Shown: positions 1 to 8,443 of the stretch, one piece after another
Position numbering within the stretch: the stretch's first letter is position 1
Layout: the number at the start of each line of letters is the position of its first letter
Assembly: GCA_017985015.1 (NCBI GenBank)
Contig: JAGNYI010000030.1
Span: 1-37,137, forward strand
Source: Giesbergeria sp.
GTDB lineage: Bacteria > Pseudomonadota > Gammaproteobacteria > Burkholderiales > Burkholderiaceae_C
DNA: 37,137 nt
Direction: 5' to 3'
Notes under the pieces: generated by a model
Databases searched by the model: none
What the model was told of the DNA's origin: nothing
The model's input: only the letters and a program-made list of their open reading frames with translations
Translations under genes and position numbers: made by a program

Positions 1-32
1 AGCCTGGGCGCTCGTATCCGCTCAGCAACCAC

Positions 33-971
33 TCAGTAACGCGTCTGACCCAGCTCTTTGAACAGATCGCTATAAATAGAATAGCGAATAGCGCTTATCC
101 CATCTGCGCTAGGGCCCATTTTTAGTGCAGAAATTACACCGCAGCCGGGCTCGTGCAGGTGCGTGCAGTTGTAGAACTTGCAGTGCGAACCATGCGCCGC
201 AATGTCGGGCATGCAGCGCGCGAGGTCCATGGGCGTGATGTGGTGCAGGCCAAATTCCTGGAAACCGGGCGAATCGATCACCGCCGTTGTGCGCGCGGCG
301 TCCAACCAATACAGCGCCGTGCTGGTGGTGGTGTGGCGGCCCGAGTTGAGGGCCTGGGAGATCTCGGCCGTGAGCACCGCCGCCCCCGGCACCAGCAGGT
401 TGACCAGGGTGCTCTTGCCGACGCCCGAGGGGCCCAGCACCAGCGTGGTCTTGCCTGCCAGCAGCGGCAGCAGGACGCCCTGGGCGGCTTCGGGCGAGCG
501 TCCCAGCGAGAGCGGCAGCACCGGGTAGTGCCTGCCTTCGCCGATGTTGCGATACGGCAGCAGCCGCTCCCAGGCGCGGGCAAAGGGTTCGGGCAGATCG
601 CTTTTGTTGAGCGCAATCAGCGGCGCGATGCCAGCCGCCTCGGCGGCAATCAGCGCGCGGGCCAGCTGCATTTCTGAGAATACCGGCTCGGCGGCCAGCA
701 GAATCAGGATCTGGTCGAGGTTGGCAGCAAATGATTTGGTGCGGATTTCATCCTGGCGGTAAAACAGGTTGCGCCGCTCCTCTACCTTTTCGATGGTGCC
801 CTCGTTGCCTTGGCCGGCGGCCGCTGGCAGCCACGTCACCCGGTCGCCCACCACCGACTGGCTGCGTTTGCCCCGTGGGTGGCAAATGCGGCGCTCGCCA
901 TCGGGCGTTTCCACCACGCAATGCCGCCCGTGGCTGGCCACCACCAGGCCTTGGCGCTGGGCTTCAGCCAT
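33..971 (-). CDS. rsgA: Ribosome small-subunit-dependent GTPase RsgA
   Basis: 312 aa, full family length. RsgA is a circularly permuted GTPase that checks late 30S subunit maturation in the cytoplasm. Visible in order: an N-terminal OB-like region, the G4 motif NKSD near residue 122, then G1 GPSGVGKST near 182, a G3-like DSPGFQ, and a C-terminal zinc knuckle with the Cys/His pattern CKFYNCTHLHEPGC. The G4-G1-G3 order is the hallmark of the family. It is the last gene of a leftward operon, 18 bases after the pterin dehydratase. The ATG start at 971 fits this spacing. Oddity: the last ~25 codons contain a copy of a short dispersed repeat (80-126), read as part of the C-terminal helix. Identification is firm. 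Confidence 0.96.
   Translation of the reverse strand: MAEAQRQGLVVASHGRHCVVETPDGERRICHPRGKRSQSVVGDRVTWLPAAAGQGNEGTIEKVEERRNLFYRQDEIRTKSFAANLDQILILLAAEPVFSEMQLARALIAAEAAGIAPLIALNKSDLPEPFARAWERLLPYRNIGEGRHYPVLPLSLGRSPEAAQGVLLPLLAGKTTLVLGPSGVGKSTLVNLLVPGAAVLTAEISQALNSGRHTTTSTALYWLDAARTTAVIDSPGFQEFGLHHITPMDLARCMPDIAAHGSHCKFYNCTHLHEPGCGVISALKMGPSADGISAIRYSIYSDLFKELGQTRY
80..126 (+). repeat. Short dispersed repeat, copy 1 (inside rsgA)
   Basis: The core reads CGCTTAT, seven bases, then GCGCTAG and GGCCCATTTTT. The same layout with the same seven-base spacer occurs at 14563-14612 and 24547-24590. Here it overlaps the 3' coding end of rsgA in the antisense orientation and stays open in the rsgA frame. 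The family resemblance to intergenic repeats of Comamonadaceae is from memory, not a search. Confidence 0.6.
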
Positions 972-989
972 GATGGTGTGGATGCCGGC

Positions 990-1325
990 TCATGCGAGCA
1001 GGGCGTCGAAACGGCTGGCGCAATCAAAGTCGGTGCTGGAGATGCCGCCGACGTCGTGCGTATTGAGCCGCACGACGCAGCGGTCGTAGTGCACGGAGAG
1101 GTCCGGATGGTGGTCTTGCGCGTGGGCAACGAAGGCCAGTGCATTCACGAAAGCCATGGTCTGGTAGTAATTGGCAAAGCGGTAGGTTTTTTCGATGGCC
1201 AGGTCGGCGCCGTCGCCTTGCAGTCGCCAGCCGTCCAGTTGGGCCAGTGCCGCTACTATTTCTGTAGCTGACATACCCCGCCGCGTCTGCGTGGACCAGT
1301 CATTTTTCTTCAAATCTTGTGTCAT
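990..1325 (-). CDS. phhB: Pterin-4a-carbinolamine dehydratase
   Basis: 111 aa, the usual size for the PCD/DCoH family. It dehydrates 4a-hydroxytetrahydropterin, the product formed by aromatic amino acid hydroxylases, and so recycles the pterin cofactor. The diagnostic segment is AHAQDHHPDLSVHYDRCVV near residues 67-85, which carries the HHP catalytic histidines. It is followed by LNTHDVGGISSTDF, another conserved part of the family. The start at 1325 overlaps the stop of the upstream M48 protease gene by four bases (ATGA), so the two are translationally coupled. No phenylalanine hydroxylase gene is present in the window. The assignment is firm; the symbol is by family only. Confidence 0.93.
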   Translation of the reverse strand: MTQDLKKNDWSTQTRRGMSATEIVAALAQLDGWRLQGDGADLAIEKTYRFANYYQTMAFVNALAFVAHAQDHHPDLSVHYDRCVVRLNTHDVGGISSTDFDCASRFDALLA

Positions 1326-2638
1326 GCGGGTGCCCCTTGGTGCATGCGCGCCAGACGTTCCACGGCGGGCGGATGCGAGTAATAGAACTTCACGTACACC
1401 GGATCGGGCGTGAGCGTGGATGCATTGTCTTCGTAAAGCTTGAGCAAGGCCGAGGCCAGGGAGCCGCCTCCGGTCTGCGCCACCGCATAGGCGTCGGCCT
1501 GAAATTCGTGCGCGCGCGACAGCTGCGCAAACAGGGGCGAGAGAAACACGGTGAAGACCGGCACTGCCAGCAGAAACAACAGCAGCGCCAACGCATCGTT
1601 GGGCGGTGCGACGGCGCCGGGCACCAGCGCCGGGAGGGCCGGCTGCACGCCCAGGCCGGTATAGAACCATACCTGCGAGGAAAGCCAGCCAAGCAGGGCG
1701 AAACCGGCGAGGCTGAGCGCAAACATCGCCGCCATGCGCTTCGTAATGTGCCGATGATGGAAGTGACCCAACTCGTGCGCCAGCACCGCTTCCACTTCTT
1801 CGGGTGTCAACTGGCGCAGCAAGGTATCGAAGAACACCACGCGCTTGGCGCTGCCGAAGCCGGTGAAATAGGCGTTGGCATGGGCACTGCGGCGACTGCC
1901 ATCCATCACGTAAAGGCCTTTGGCGACAAAGCCGCAGCGCTGCATCAGCGCCTGCACCCGCGCTGCCAACGTTTCGTCCTGCAGCGGCTCGAACTTGTTG
2001 AAAAATGGGGCAATGAAGGTGGGATACACCCACATCAACAACAGGTTGAACCCTGTCCACAGTGCCCAGGCCCAGAGCCACCACAGACGCCCGGCTGAGG
2101 CCATCAGCGCCAGGATGGCTGCGGCCAGGGGCAAGCCGATGAGCACGCCCAGCAGCGTCGATTTCACGAGGTCACTGAACCACAGCCGCAGGGAGGTCTG
2201 GTTGAAGCCAAAGCGCTGCTCCAGTACAAAGGTCTGGTACAGAGTGCCCGGCAGGTCGATGAGTCCGCTGATCAGGGCAAAAGCGGCGAGCAGGGCCAGC
2301 TGCTGCCCCATGCCGCCGCCCAGTGCCGAGAGCAGCGCCTGATTCAGCGCGTCCAGTCCACCGAGCAGGGTCCAGCCCAGCAAGACTGCAGCGCCCAGCG
2401 CTGCTTCCAGCATGCCAAAGCGCAGCTTGGCGCGCGTGTAGTCGGCCGCCTTGTGGTGGGCGGCTAGCGAGATGCGATCGGCAAAAGCCGGCGGAACGGC
2501 GGCCCGTCCGTGAGCCACCTGGCGCAATTGCCGGCCGGCCAGCCATGCTTTGAGCACGAAACCGGCGGCGAGTGCCAGAGCAAAGGCTAGCGTCAGCAGC
2601 AGCGATGGGGGAAAGGTGGAAGAGGCAGTGTCGGGCAT
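1322..2638 (-). CDS. M48 family (Ste24/HtpX-like) membrane metalloprotease
   Basis: 438 aa integral membrane zinc protease. The zinc motif HELGH lies at residues 288-292 within [14 protein letters not shown] downstream glutamate in HEFQADAYA is the expected third zinc ligand. There are hydrophobic segments near the N-terminus (after [11 protein letters not shown]), around residues 75-160 and 170-220, and on both sides of the HELGH region, matching the CAAX-protease-like Ste24 layout. The start at 2638 was chosen over an upstream codon because it leaves a 64-base divergent spacer to orn and puts a hydrophobic segment near the N-terminus. It heads the operon with phhB and rsgA. Its substrate is unknown; in bacteria the group is linked to membrane protein quality control. 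Confidence 0.9.
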   Translation of the reverse strand: MPDTASSTFPPSLLLTLAFALALAAGFVLKAWLAGRQLRQVAHGRAAVPPAFADRISLAAHHKAADYTRAKLRFGMLEAALGAAVLLGWTLLGGLDALNQALLSALGGGMGQQLALLAAFALISGLIDLPGTLYQTFVLEQRFGFNQTSLRLWFSDLVKSTLLGVLIGLPLAAAILALMASAGRLWWLWAWALWTGFNLLLMWVYPTFIAPFFNKFEPLQDETLAARVQALMQRCGFVAKGLYVMDGSRRSAHANAYFTGFGSAKRVVFFDTLLRQLTPEEVEAVLAHELGHFHHRHITKRMAAMFALSLAGFALLGWLSSQVWFYTGLGVQPALPALVPGAVAPPNDALALLLFLLAVPVFTVFLSPLFAQLSRAHEFQADAYAVAQTGGGSLASALLKLYEDNASTLTPDPVYVKFYYSHPPAVERLARMHQGAPA

Positions 2639-2702
2639 GTCGGTCGAGTTTAGGGCAAGCCTGCGCGGCGCGGGCGGACGCTCCTTGCACGACAATGCAC
2701 GC

Positions 2703-3314
2703 ATGTCTGCATCCCCCGATTTCCTGCCCGCGCAACTGGCCCGGTCCGATCAAAACCTTGTCTGGCTCGACTGCGAGATGACCGGACTGGACCCCGAGAA
2801 GGAACGCATTATCGAAATTGCCGTCGTTGTTACCGGGCCGCAGCTCACACCGCGCATCGAAGGACCGGTGCTGGTGGTCCACCAGAGCGACGAGCTGCTG
2901 GGCGCCATGGACGCATGGAACAAGGGCACGCACGGGCGCAGTGGCCTGATTGAGAAAGTGCGCGCCTCCACGTTGACCGAGGCACAGGCCGAAGCCCAGG
3001 TGCTGGAATTCGTCAAGCGCTACGCCCCCAAGGCAGCGGTGCCCTTGTGCGGCAACAGCATCGGGCAGGACCGGCGTTTTCTGGCCCGCTACATGCCCAA
3101 ACTGGAGGCTTTTCTGCACTATCGCAACGTGGACGTGAGCACGCTCAAGGAGCTGGCCAAGCGCTGGAAGCCAACCGCTTACAGCAGCTTCAAAAAGGCG
3201 CAGAAACACACGGCGCTGGCCGATGTATACGAGTCGATTGACGAACTTGCGCACTACCGCGCACAGCTCTTCGCCGCTGACGCGCTTGCGGGAAAACCCG
3301 AATCCGTGGCATAA
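2703..3314 (+). CDS. orn: Oligoribonuclease
   Basis: 203 aa DEDDh 3'-5' exoribonuclease that degrades di- to pentanucleotides, including pGpG from c-di-GMP breakdown. The acidic residues are visible: D23 and E25 in [10 protein letters not shown], the central aspartate in [11 protein letters not shown], and His/Asp in [12 protein letters not shown]. Start at 2703 (MSASPDF) because the conserved core begins about 15 residues later; the longer open frame upstream runs back into the M48 gene. It is divergent from the M48 protease. Since the window also carries a diguanylate cyclase and an HD-GYP phosphodiesterase, Orn would act on pGpG if the latter releases it. Identification is firm. Confidence 0.97.
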   Translation: MSASPDFLPAQLARSDQNLVWLDCEMTGLDPEKERIIEIAVVVTGPQLTPRIEGPVLVVHQSDELLGAMDAWNKGTHGRSGLIEKVRASTLTEAQAEAQVLEFVKRYAPKAAVPLCGNSIGQDRRFLARYMPKLEAFLHYRNVDVSTLKELAKRWKPTAYSSFKKAQKHTALADVYESIDELAHYRAQLFAADALAGKPESVA

Positions 3315-3315
3315 T
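3286..3315 (+). promoter_or_regulatory. Candidate sigma-70 promoter for the helicase, within the end of orn
   Basis: TTGCGG at 3286-3291 and CATAAT at 3310-3315, spaced by 18 bases, overlap the last codons of orn. If used, transcription would begin near 3322 and give a leader of about 210 bases before the helicase start. The leader contains a small hairpin (CTTGCA/TGCAAG near 3324-3346). This is a by-eye match only. Confidence 0.4.
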
Positions 3316-3534
3316 CGCAGGCTTGCACCGCATTGCGCTGCAAGTTTGTGCATCTCCCTTCACACACCGGGTCCGCAATGGGTCTGGCCAATTTGGCTCA
3401 GACAGTCCTTGCGATGAATACCCAGCCGCAGCCGCGCGACGCAGCTGCAGGTTTCGTTTGATGGTTGATGTTTTTTAACCATCGATGAGACCGCCCGGAG
3501 CTCCCGCTTCCGGTCGCTTTCGTGAGAGAAAAAT

Positions 3535-5313
3535 ATGACCGACACTTTTGAAGTGCAGGGCGACTTTGCGCCTGCCGAATCCTTTTCTACGCCCGCTGAC
3601 CACATCGACCGCGATGCAGGCCCCATCGAAGTTGCTACCGAAACGACCCCCGAACCCAACGGTTTTGTCGAACTGGGGCTGGCTCCTGAGCTCGTTCAGG
3701 CGGTTGCCGATCTGGGCTACACCCAGCCCACCGCCGTGCAGCTCAAGTGCATTCCGCTGGCCATGGGCGCGAACGCCCAGGGAGGGCGCTACATCGACCT
3801 GATGGTGTCCAGCCAGACGGGCAGCGGCAAGACGGCGGCATTTTTGCTGCCCGTGCTGAACACCTTGCTGCGCCAGCAGGCCGAGGCGGCCGAACAGGCG
3901 CGCGCCGAGTACGAACGCGCTGCGGCCGAGGCCATTGAGCGCGGCGAGGCGCCGCCCAAGCGCGCCAAGCGCAAGGACCCGACCAATAACCGCAATTTCA
4001 AGCCTGCCGTGCCCGGCGCGCTCATCGTTTGCCCCACACGCGAACTGGCGCAGCAAGTGGCGCACGACGCCATCGACCTGGTGAAGCACGCACGGGGCCT
4101 TCGTGTGGCCAACGTGGTGGGCGGTATGCCCTACCAGTTGCAAATCGCCAAATTGCAGAATGCCGACCTCGTGGTGGCCACGCCTGGCCGTCTGCTCGAC
4201 TTGCAGCGTTCCATGCAAATCAAGCTCGACCAGGTGCAGTTCCTGGTGGTCGACGAAGCCGACCGCATGCTCGACCTCGGCTTCTCGGACGATTTGGCCG
4301 AGATCAACCAGCTCACCAGCCAGCGCAAACAGACCATGATGTTCAGCGCCACCTTTGCGCCGCGCATCCAGCAGCTTGCCATGCGCGTGATGCACGACAG
4401 TGGCTCCTCGGTGCAGAAGATCCAGATCGATTCGCCCCAGGAAAAGCACACCAACATCAAGCAGATCCTGTATTGGGCCGACAACCTGCAGCACAAGCGC
4501 AAGATGCTTGACCATTGGCTGCGCGATACCACCATTAACCAGGCCATCGTCTTTGCCAGCACCCAGATTGAGTGCGACGGCTTGGCTGCCGATCTGCAGC
4601 AGGAAGGCTTCAGTGCCGTGGCACTGCATGGTGCCTTGAGCCAGGGCCTGCGCAACCGGCGTCTCATGGCGCTGCGCCAGGGCCAGGTGCAAATTCTGGT
4701 CGCCACCGACGTGGCGGCGCGCGGGATTGACGTGCCCACCGTCACCCACGTGTTCAACTTCGGTCTTCCCATGAAGGCCGAGGATTACACCCACCGCATT
4801 GGCCGTACCGGCCGTGCCGGGCGCGATGGTCTGGCCATCACCTTTGCCGAATTCCGCGATCGCCGCAAAATCTTTGACATCGAAGGCTATACGCGCCAGC
4901 AGCTCAAGGCGGAAGTGATTCCTGGCCTCGAACCCACGCAGCGCTTTCCGTCCACCCGTCCGCCGCAAGGCAATTTCAGCGACCGTGGTGGTCGGGAGCA
5001 GCCCGCGCGCGATCGCGGCTATGCCGGTGCGTCACGCAGCGAAGGCCGTGGTGGCTTCAATGACCGCCAACGTGTGCAGGGTGCGCCCGAAGGTCGTTCC
5101 TTCGCACCGCGCCGCGACGCCGAAGGCTTTGGCCGCAAGCCAGGCTTTGGCGATACCGGACGCGGCGGCTTTGCTGGCCCACGCAACGAAGGCGCTGCGC
5201 CACGCGGTGATTTCGCGCCCCGCAAGCCAGCGTTCGCCAAGCCCGGCGCGCCGGCCGGCAAATCCTTTACGCCGCACGATGCGCGCAAGCGCCCGGCGCG
5301 TCCCGCACGCTGA
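3535..5313 (+). CDS. DEAD-box ATP-dependent RNA helicase (RhlE-like)
   Basis: 592 aa cytoplasmic RNA helicase. Motifs in order: Q motif GYTQPTAVQ (61-69), motif I SSQTGSGKT (92-100), Ia PTRELAQQ, Ib TPGRLLDL, II DEAD (240-243), III SAT, V ATDVAARGID, VI HRIGRTGRAG. Two features are unusual. A charged insertion of about 45 residues (114-158, rich in Ala, Glu, Arg and Lys) sits between motifs I and Ia. The C-terminus from about 470 is a disordered tail rich in Arg, Gly and Phe that ends in RPARPAR and probably contacts RNA. The ATG at 3535 follows a weak purine-rich GAGAGAAAAAT. It is monocistronic: a long leader precedes it and a strong terminator follows. Such helicases unwind structured RNA in ribosome assembly or the cold; the exact role cannot be read from sequence. 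Confidence 0.93.
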   Translation: MTDTFEVQGDFAPAESFSTPADHIDRDAGPIEVATETTPEPNGFVELGLAPELVQAVADLGYTQPTAVQLKCIPLAMGANAQGGRYIDLMVSSQTGSGKTAAFLLPVLNTLLRQQAEAAEQARAEYERAAAEAIERGEAPPKRAKRKDPTNNRNFKPAVPGALIVCPTRELAQQVAHDAIDLVKHARGLRVANVVGGMPYQLQIAKLQNADLVVATPGRLLDLQRSMQIKLDQVQFLVVDEADRMLDLGFSDDLAEINQLTSQRKQTMMFSATFAPRIQQLAMRVMHDSGSSVQKIQIDSPQEKHTNIKQILYWADNLQHKRKMLDHWLRDTTINQAIVFASTQIECDGLAADLQQEGFSAVALHGALSQGLRNRRLMALRQGQVQILVATDVAARGIDVPTVTHVFNFGLPMKAEDYTHRIGRTGRAGRDGLAITFAEFRDRRKIFDIEGYTRQQLKAEVIPGLEPTQRFPSTRPPQGNFSDRGGREQPARDRGYAGASRSEGRGGFNDRQRVQGAPEGRSFAPRRDAEGFGRKPGFGDTGRGGFAGPRNEGAAPRGDFAPRKPAFAKPGAPAGKSFTPHDARKRPARPAR

Positions 5314-5334
5314 TCCAGACAGTTCGTGTTGAAA

Positions 5335-5366
5335 GGGCCGACTTCGAGAGAAGTGGGCCCTTTTTT
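5335..5366 (+). terminator. Rho-independent terminator of the helicase gene
   Basis: GGGCC and ACTTC, separated by one unpaired G, pair with GAAGT and GGCCC around a GAGA loop. Six T residues follow (5361-5366). It lies 21 bases past the helicase stop codon, which argues against a cyclase start upstream of 5366. Confidence 0.9.
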
Positions 5367-5430
5367 ACGTTTGGGGTGGGCTCTGACTTCGCGGGAACCC
5401 GTCAATAATGCAGGCAAGAGGAATGCCCAC

Positions 5431-6894
5431 GTGACGTCACCAATATCTTCGGCCGCCGATTTTGAGCACATGTTCGAGCTCGCGCCGGTTTCACTCTGGC
5501 TTGAGGACTACAGCGCGCTCAAGCATTTGTTTGATGCCTGGCGCGCCGAGGGGGTGACCGACATCCGCGCGCACTTCGAGGCGGACCCGACGCGCGTGCG
5601 CCAGTGCACAGCGGCCTTGAAGGCGCTGCGCGTAAACCAGCGCACGCTGGAACTGTTCGGCGCCGCGACGCCCTCCGAGCTGTTCAGTCAGCTCGATCGC
5701 GTTTTCCGGGACGACATGCACGAGCAGGTGGTGGTCGAGCTGGCGCAGCTCTGGTCGGGAGCCAGCGGGTTTGACAACCAGACGGTGAACTACACACTCG
5801 ATGGCCGGCGACTGGACGTCATCGTGCATGGCCGCATCCTGCCGGGGTATGGGGACAGCTGGGAGCGCGTGCTGGTCTCGCTGGAGAACATCACGCAGCA
5901 AGCCCAGTCCACGCAGCGCCTGCAGCGCAGCGAGCGCTATGCCCGGGATCTTTTTGAGCATTCGCCTGTTTCCCTCTGGGTGGAAGATTTCAGCGCCGTC
6001 AAGCGCCTGCTCGACGACGTGCGTGCCCAGGGCATACGGGATTTCAAAACCTTCCTCAAAGTGCACCCGGAGTTCGTTTCGCGCTGCATGCTGGAAATCC
6101 GCGTGATCGACGTCAATCAGCAGACTTTGCAAATGTTTGGCGCTGCGAGCAAAGAGTCCTTGCTGAACAACATTCCCCGCATCTTCCGGGGCGAAATGCA
6201 GGAGTCCTTTGCCGAGCAACTGCAGGATTTGTGGGACGGTAAGCTGGTTCAGCAGCGCGAGGTGGTGAACTACGCCCTGTCCGGCGACGCTGTCCATATC
6301 CACATGCAGTTCTCGGTGCTGGATGGCCACCGCGACGACTGGGGTCTGGTCCTGCTGTCGCTGGTGGACATCACGGCGCGCAAGAAGGCCGAGGCCTACC
6401 TCGAATACCTGGGCAAGCACGATGTGCTGACGCAGCTGCGCAACCGCGCGTTCTATGTGGAAGAACTCAATCGCATCACGCGCAAGGGTCCGTGGCCGCT
6501 GAGCGTGGTCACCATTGACCTCAACGGCCTCAAGAGCGTCAACGACGATGAGGGCCATGCGGCTGGTGACGCCCTACTTCGCCGAGTGGGTGAGGTGCTG
6601 GCCAAAGCTGTGGACGCCTCTGCCTGCGCTGCGCGCATTGGCGGCGACGAATTCACCGTCTTGCTGCCAGGGACGGATGAGCGCGGCGCCATCGCCTTGA
6701 CTGAGCGCATCGCCTCATTGGTGGAACTGAACAACCAGTTCTATTCAGGCCAGTCGCTCAGTCTGGCCATTGGCGTAGCCAGTTGCAGCAGCGGAGACCA
6801 GGTAGAGGCGGCCTTGCACCGCGCCGACAAGGCGATGTATGCGGAAAAGGCGCGCTACTACGAAGAGCGTCCCGCAGACCGGCGCCGCCGCTGA
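5431..6894 (+). CDS. Diguanylate cyclase with two tandem sensor-like repeats
   Basis: 487 aa, GGDEF enzyme that makes c-di-GMP from two GTP. The catalytic motif GGDEF is at about 404-408, within RIGGDEFTVLLPG. The four residues at the usual inhibitory I-site position (RxxD) read DASA, so product inhibition through that site is probably absent. The N-terminal ~310 residues are two copies of one PAS-like module: each begins with an FE(L/H)(A/S)PVSLW(L/V)ED(Y/F) segment, carries a (V/D)NQ(R/Q)TL(E/Q)(L/M)FGAA segment and ends in a (R/L)VL(V/L)SL segment. No membrane segment is seen, so it is cytosolic. The GTG start at 5431 was chosen because the more upstream frame overlaps the terminator and AAGAGGA lies eight bases before the GTG. 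It converges on the Bcr gene with only 8 bases between stops. Confidence 0.88.
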   Translation: MTSPISSAADFEHMFELAPVSLWLEDYSALKHLFDAWRAEGVTDIRAHFEADPTRVRQCTAALKALRVNQRTLELFGAATPSELFSQLDRVFRDDMHEQVVVELAQLWSGASGFDNQTVNYTLDGRRLDVIVHGRILPGYGDSWERVLVSLENITQQAQSTQRLQRSERYARDLFEHSPVSLWVEDFSAVKRLLDDVRAQGIRDFKTFLKVHPEFVSRCMLEIRVIDVNQQTLQMFGAASKESLLNNIPRIFRGEMQESFAEQLQDLWDGKLVQQREVVNYALSGDAVHIHMQFSVLDGHRDDWGLVLLSLVDITARKKAEAYLEYLGKHDVLTQLRNRAFYVEELNRITRKGPWPLSVVTIDLNGLKSVNDDEGHAAGDALLRRVGEVLAKAVDASACAARIGGDEFTVLLPGTDERGAIALTERIASLVELNNQFYSGQSLSLAIGVASCSSGDQVEAALHRADKAMYAEKARYYEERPADRRRR

Positions 6895-6902
6895 ACAGGC
6901 GC

Positions 6903-8135
6903 TTAGCCCAGAATGGCGCTGCGGCCGATCTCTGGCCAGCGGTGGTGCAGGTAGATCCAGGCAGCAAGGCCAATGCCCATCATCAGCAGCGAAGACAAAG
7001 CCATCAAGACGGTGGAATGCATCACCAGCGGCACCAGCAGGCCTGCCACCGTGCCATTGGCCACCGAGCCGATAAAGGCCTGCAGTGACGACGCCATGCC
7101 GCGCCGCGCCGGGTACAAATCGAGCACCAGCAGCGTCACCACGGGCACCATCAGTGCCCAGCCAAAGGCGAACACCGCAATAGGCACCAGCGCCCAGGAC
7201 ACATGCGCGGGAAACAGCAGATTGGCCAGCAGGTTCAGCACGGAGGTCGTCAGCATGATCACAAAGCCATGCCGGATCTGGCGCTTGGGCGCAATCTTCC
7301 CGGCCAGCCTCCCGCTCAGCCAGGCGCCGGACATAATGCCGGAGATGGTCAGCAAGAAAAACCAGAAGAATTCCTGTGGCGCCAGGCCCAGGCGCTCGCC
7401 CAGAAACGCGGGCGCACCCAGCACATAGAGGAACATGCCGTTGAACGGCACGCCACTGGCCAGCGCCAGCAAAAGAAAGCGCGGGCTCGCTCCCAGTTCC
7501 CAATACCCTCGCATCAGGTGGCGTACTTCGAACGGCTGGCGGTGGTCTGCATGCAGCGTCTCGGGCAACAGGCGGTAATTGGCCAGCCACAGCGCAACGC
7601 CTACCAGGGTCAGGAACCAGAAAATGCTGTGCCAACCCGTGTGCACCAGCAGCCAACCGCCGATGATGGGCGCGATGGCTGGTGCAGCGCCGAAATAAAT
7701 GGTGACCTGGCTCATCACCTTCTGCGCCTGCGCAGGCGGAAACATGTCGCGAATGACGGCGCGTGAGACGACGATGCCGGCGCCAGTCGACAAACCCTGC
7801 AGGGCGCGGAAAAACACCAGTTGCCCAATGGTTTGTGACAGCGCGCAACCCGCCGATGCCAGCGTAAAAATGGCAATGCCCCACAAGACCACCGGACGCC
7901 GGCCAAAACTGTCCGCCAGTGCGCCATGGAACAGATTCATGAACGCAAAGCCGAACAAATAGGCCGACAGCGTCTGCTGCATTTCCACGGGCGTTGCGCC
8001 CAGAGCGGTGGCGATGCCCGAAAAGGCGGGCAGGTAGGTATCGATCGAGAACGGCCCCAGCATGCCCAGCAGCGCCAGCAAGACGGCCAATGCCCAGCGC
8101 GGAGCGCGCCACAATTCGTCGGCTTGCGGATTCAT
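6903..8135 (-). CDS. Bcr/CflA-family drug efflux MFS transporter
   Basis: 410 aa with about twelve hydrophobic segments. The N-terminal half has the DHA1 signatures GPFSIDTYLPAF in helix 1, the loop GALADSFGRRPVVLWG (motif A), and FFRALQGLSTGAGIVVSRA (motif C region), all typical of Bcr/CflA proton-driven exporters. The start at 8135 (MNPQADELW) was chosen because the helix-1 signature sits about 30 residues after it; an upstream TTG at 8198 would add an unconserved leader. It is transcribed leftwards, alone, and converges on the cyclase. Substrate is unknown; relatives export bicyclomycin, chloramphenicol or sulfonamides. Confidence 0.9.
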   Translation of the reverse strand: MNPQADELWRAPRWALAVLLALLGMLGPFSIDTYLPAFSGIATALGATPVEMQQTLSAYLFGFAFMNLFHGALADSFGRRPVVLWGIAIFTLASAGCALSQTIGQLVFFRALQGLSTGAGIVVSRAVIRDMFPPAQAQKVMSQVTIYFGAAPAIAPIIGGWLLVHTGWHSIFWFLTLVGVALWLANYRLLPETLHADHRQPFEVRHLMRGYWELGASPRFLLLALASGVPFNGMFLYVLGAPAFLGERLGLAPQEFFWFFLLTISGIMSGAWLSGRLAGKIAPKRQIRHGFVIMLTTSVLNLLANLLFPAHVSWALVPIAVFAFGWALMVPVVTLLVLDLYPARRGMASSLQAFIGSVANGTVAGLLVPLVMHSTVLMALSSLLMMGIGLAAWIYLHHRWPEIGRSAILG

Positions 8136-8250
8136 GGAAAGCGGTTCTAGTTCTTTAAGGAGGAATGGCACCAGCGTCCGGAGCGGGTTGCTGCGCAATT
8201 ATCAAGGGGCTGGCGAAACCGCGCTTGGCAGCAAGTGCGCAGAGCGGCCC

Positions 8251-8287
8251 AAAGAAAAAGGGAACTGGCGAATGGCCAGTTCCCTTT
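8251..8287 (-). terminator. Rho-independent terminator of tRNA-Lys
   Basis: A 13-base perfect stem (8257-8269 with 8275-8287) with a five-base loop is followed, in the leftward direction, by CTTTTTCTTT. It begins six bases beyond the tRNA 3' end. Confidence 0.88.
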
Positions 8288-8292
8288 GTAAG

Positions 8293-8368
8293 TGGTGGGT
8301 CCTGAGTGGCTCGAACACTCGACCTACGGATTAAGAGTCCGCTGCTCTACCAACTGAGCTAAGAACCC
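8293..8368 (-). tRNA. tRNA-Lys, anticodon CTT
   Basis: 76 bases including an encoded CCA (8293-8295). The acceptor stem GGGTTCT pairs with AGGACCC (one G-T pair). The D-arm carries the AGTTGGTA loop, the anticodon arm reads GCGGA-CTCTTAA-TCCGT with CTT at the centre, and the T-arm has TTCGAGC between GAGTG and CACTC. The gene stands alone and has its own terminator. Confidence 0.97.
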
Positions 8369-8402
8369 ACTTAAAACCTTGTCTGCCTGGGCAGAGAGCG
8401 AA

Positions 8403-8408
8403 ATTATA
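8403..8408 (-). promoter_or_regulatory. Candidate -10 box for tRNA-Lys
   Basis: A perfect TATAAT on the leftward strand lies 35 bases before the mature tRNA 5' end, which would leave a short 5' leader of about 28 bases for RNase P. No convincing -35 hexamer is visible at 17 bases. Confidence 0.5.
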
Positions 8409-8443
8409 TACAGAAAATCTGGTCGCTCCGCGATCATTCCCGT

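Noticed and set aside
3475-4968. Open frame of 497 codons antisense to the helicase
   Set aside because: It lacks any recognisable domain and follows from high GC codon use of the real gene on the other strand.
5326-5430. N-terminal extension of the diguanylate cyclase
   Set aside because: It would be translated through the strong terminator of the helicase gene; GTG at 5431 has a better ribosome binding site.
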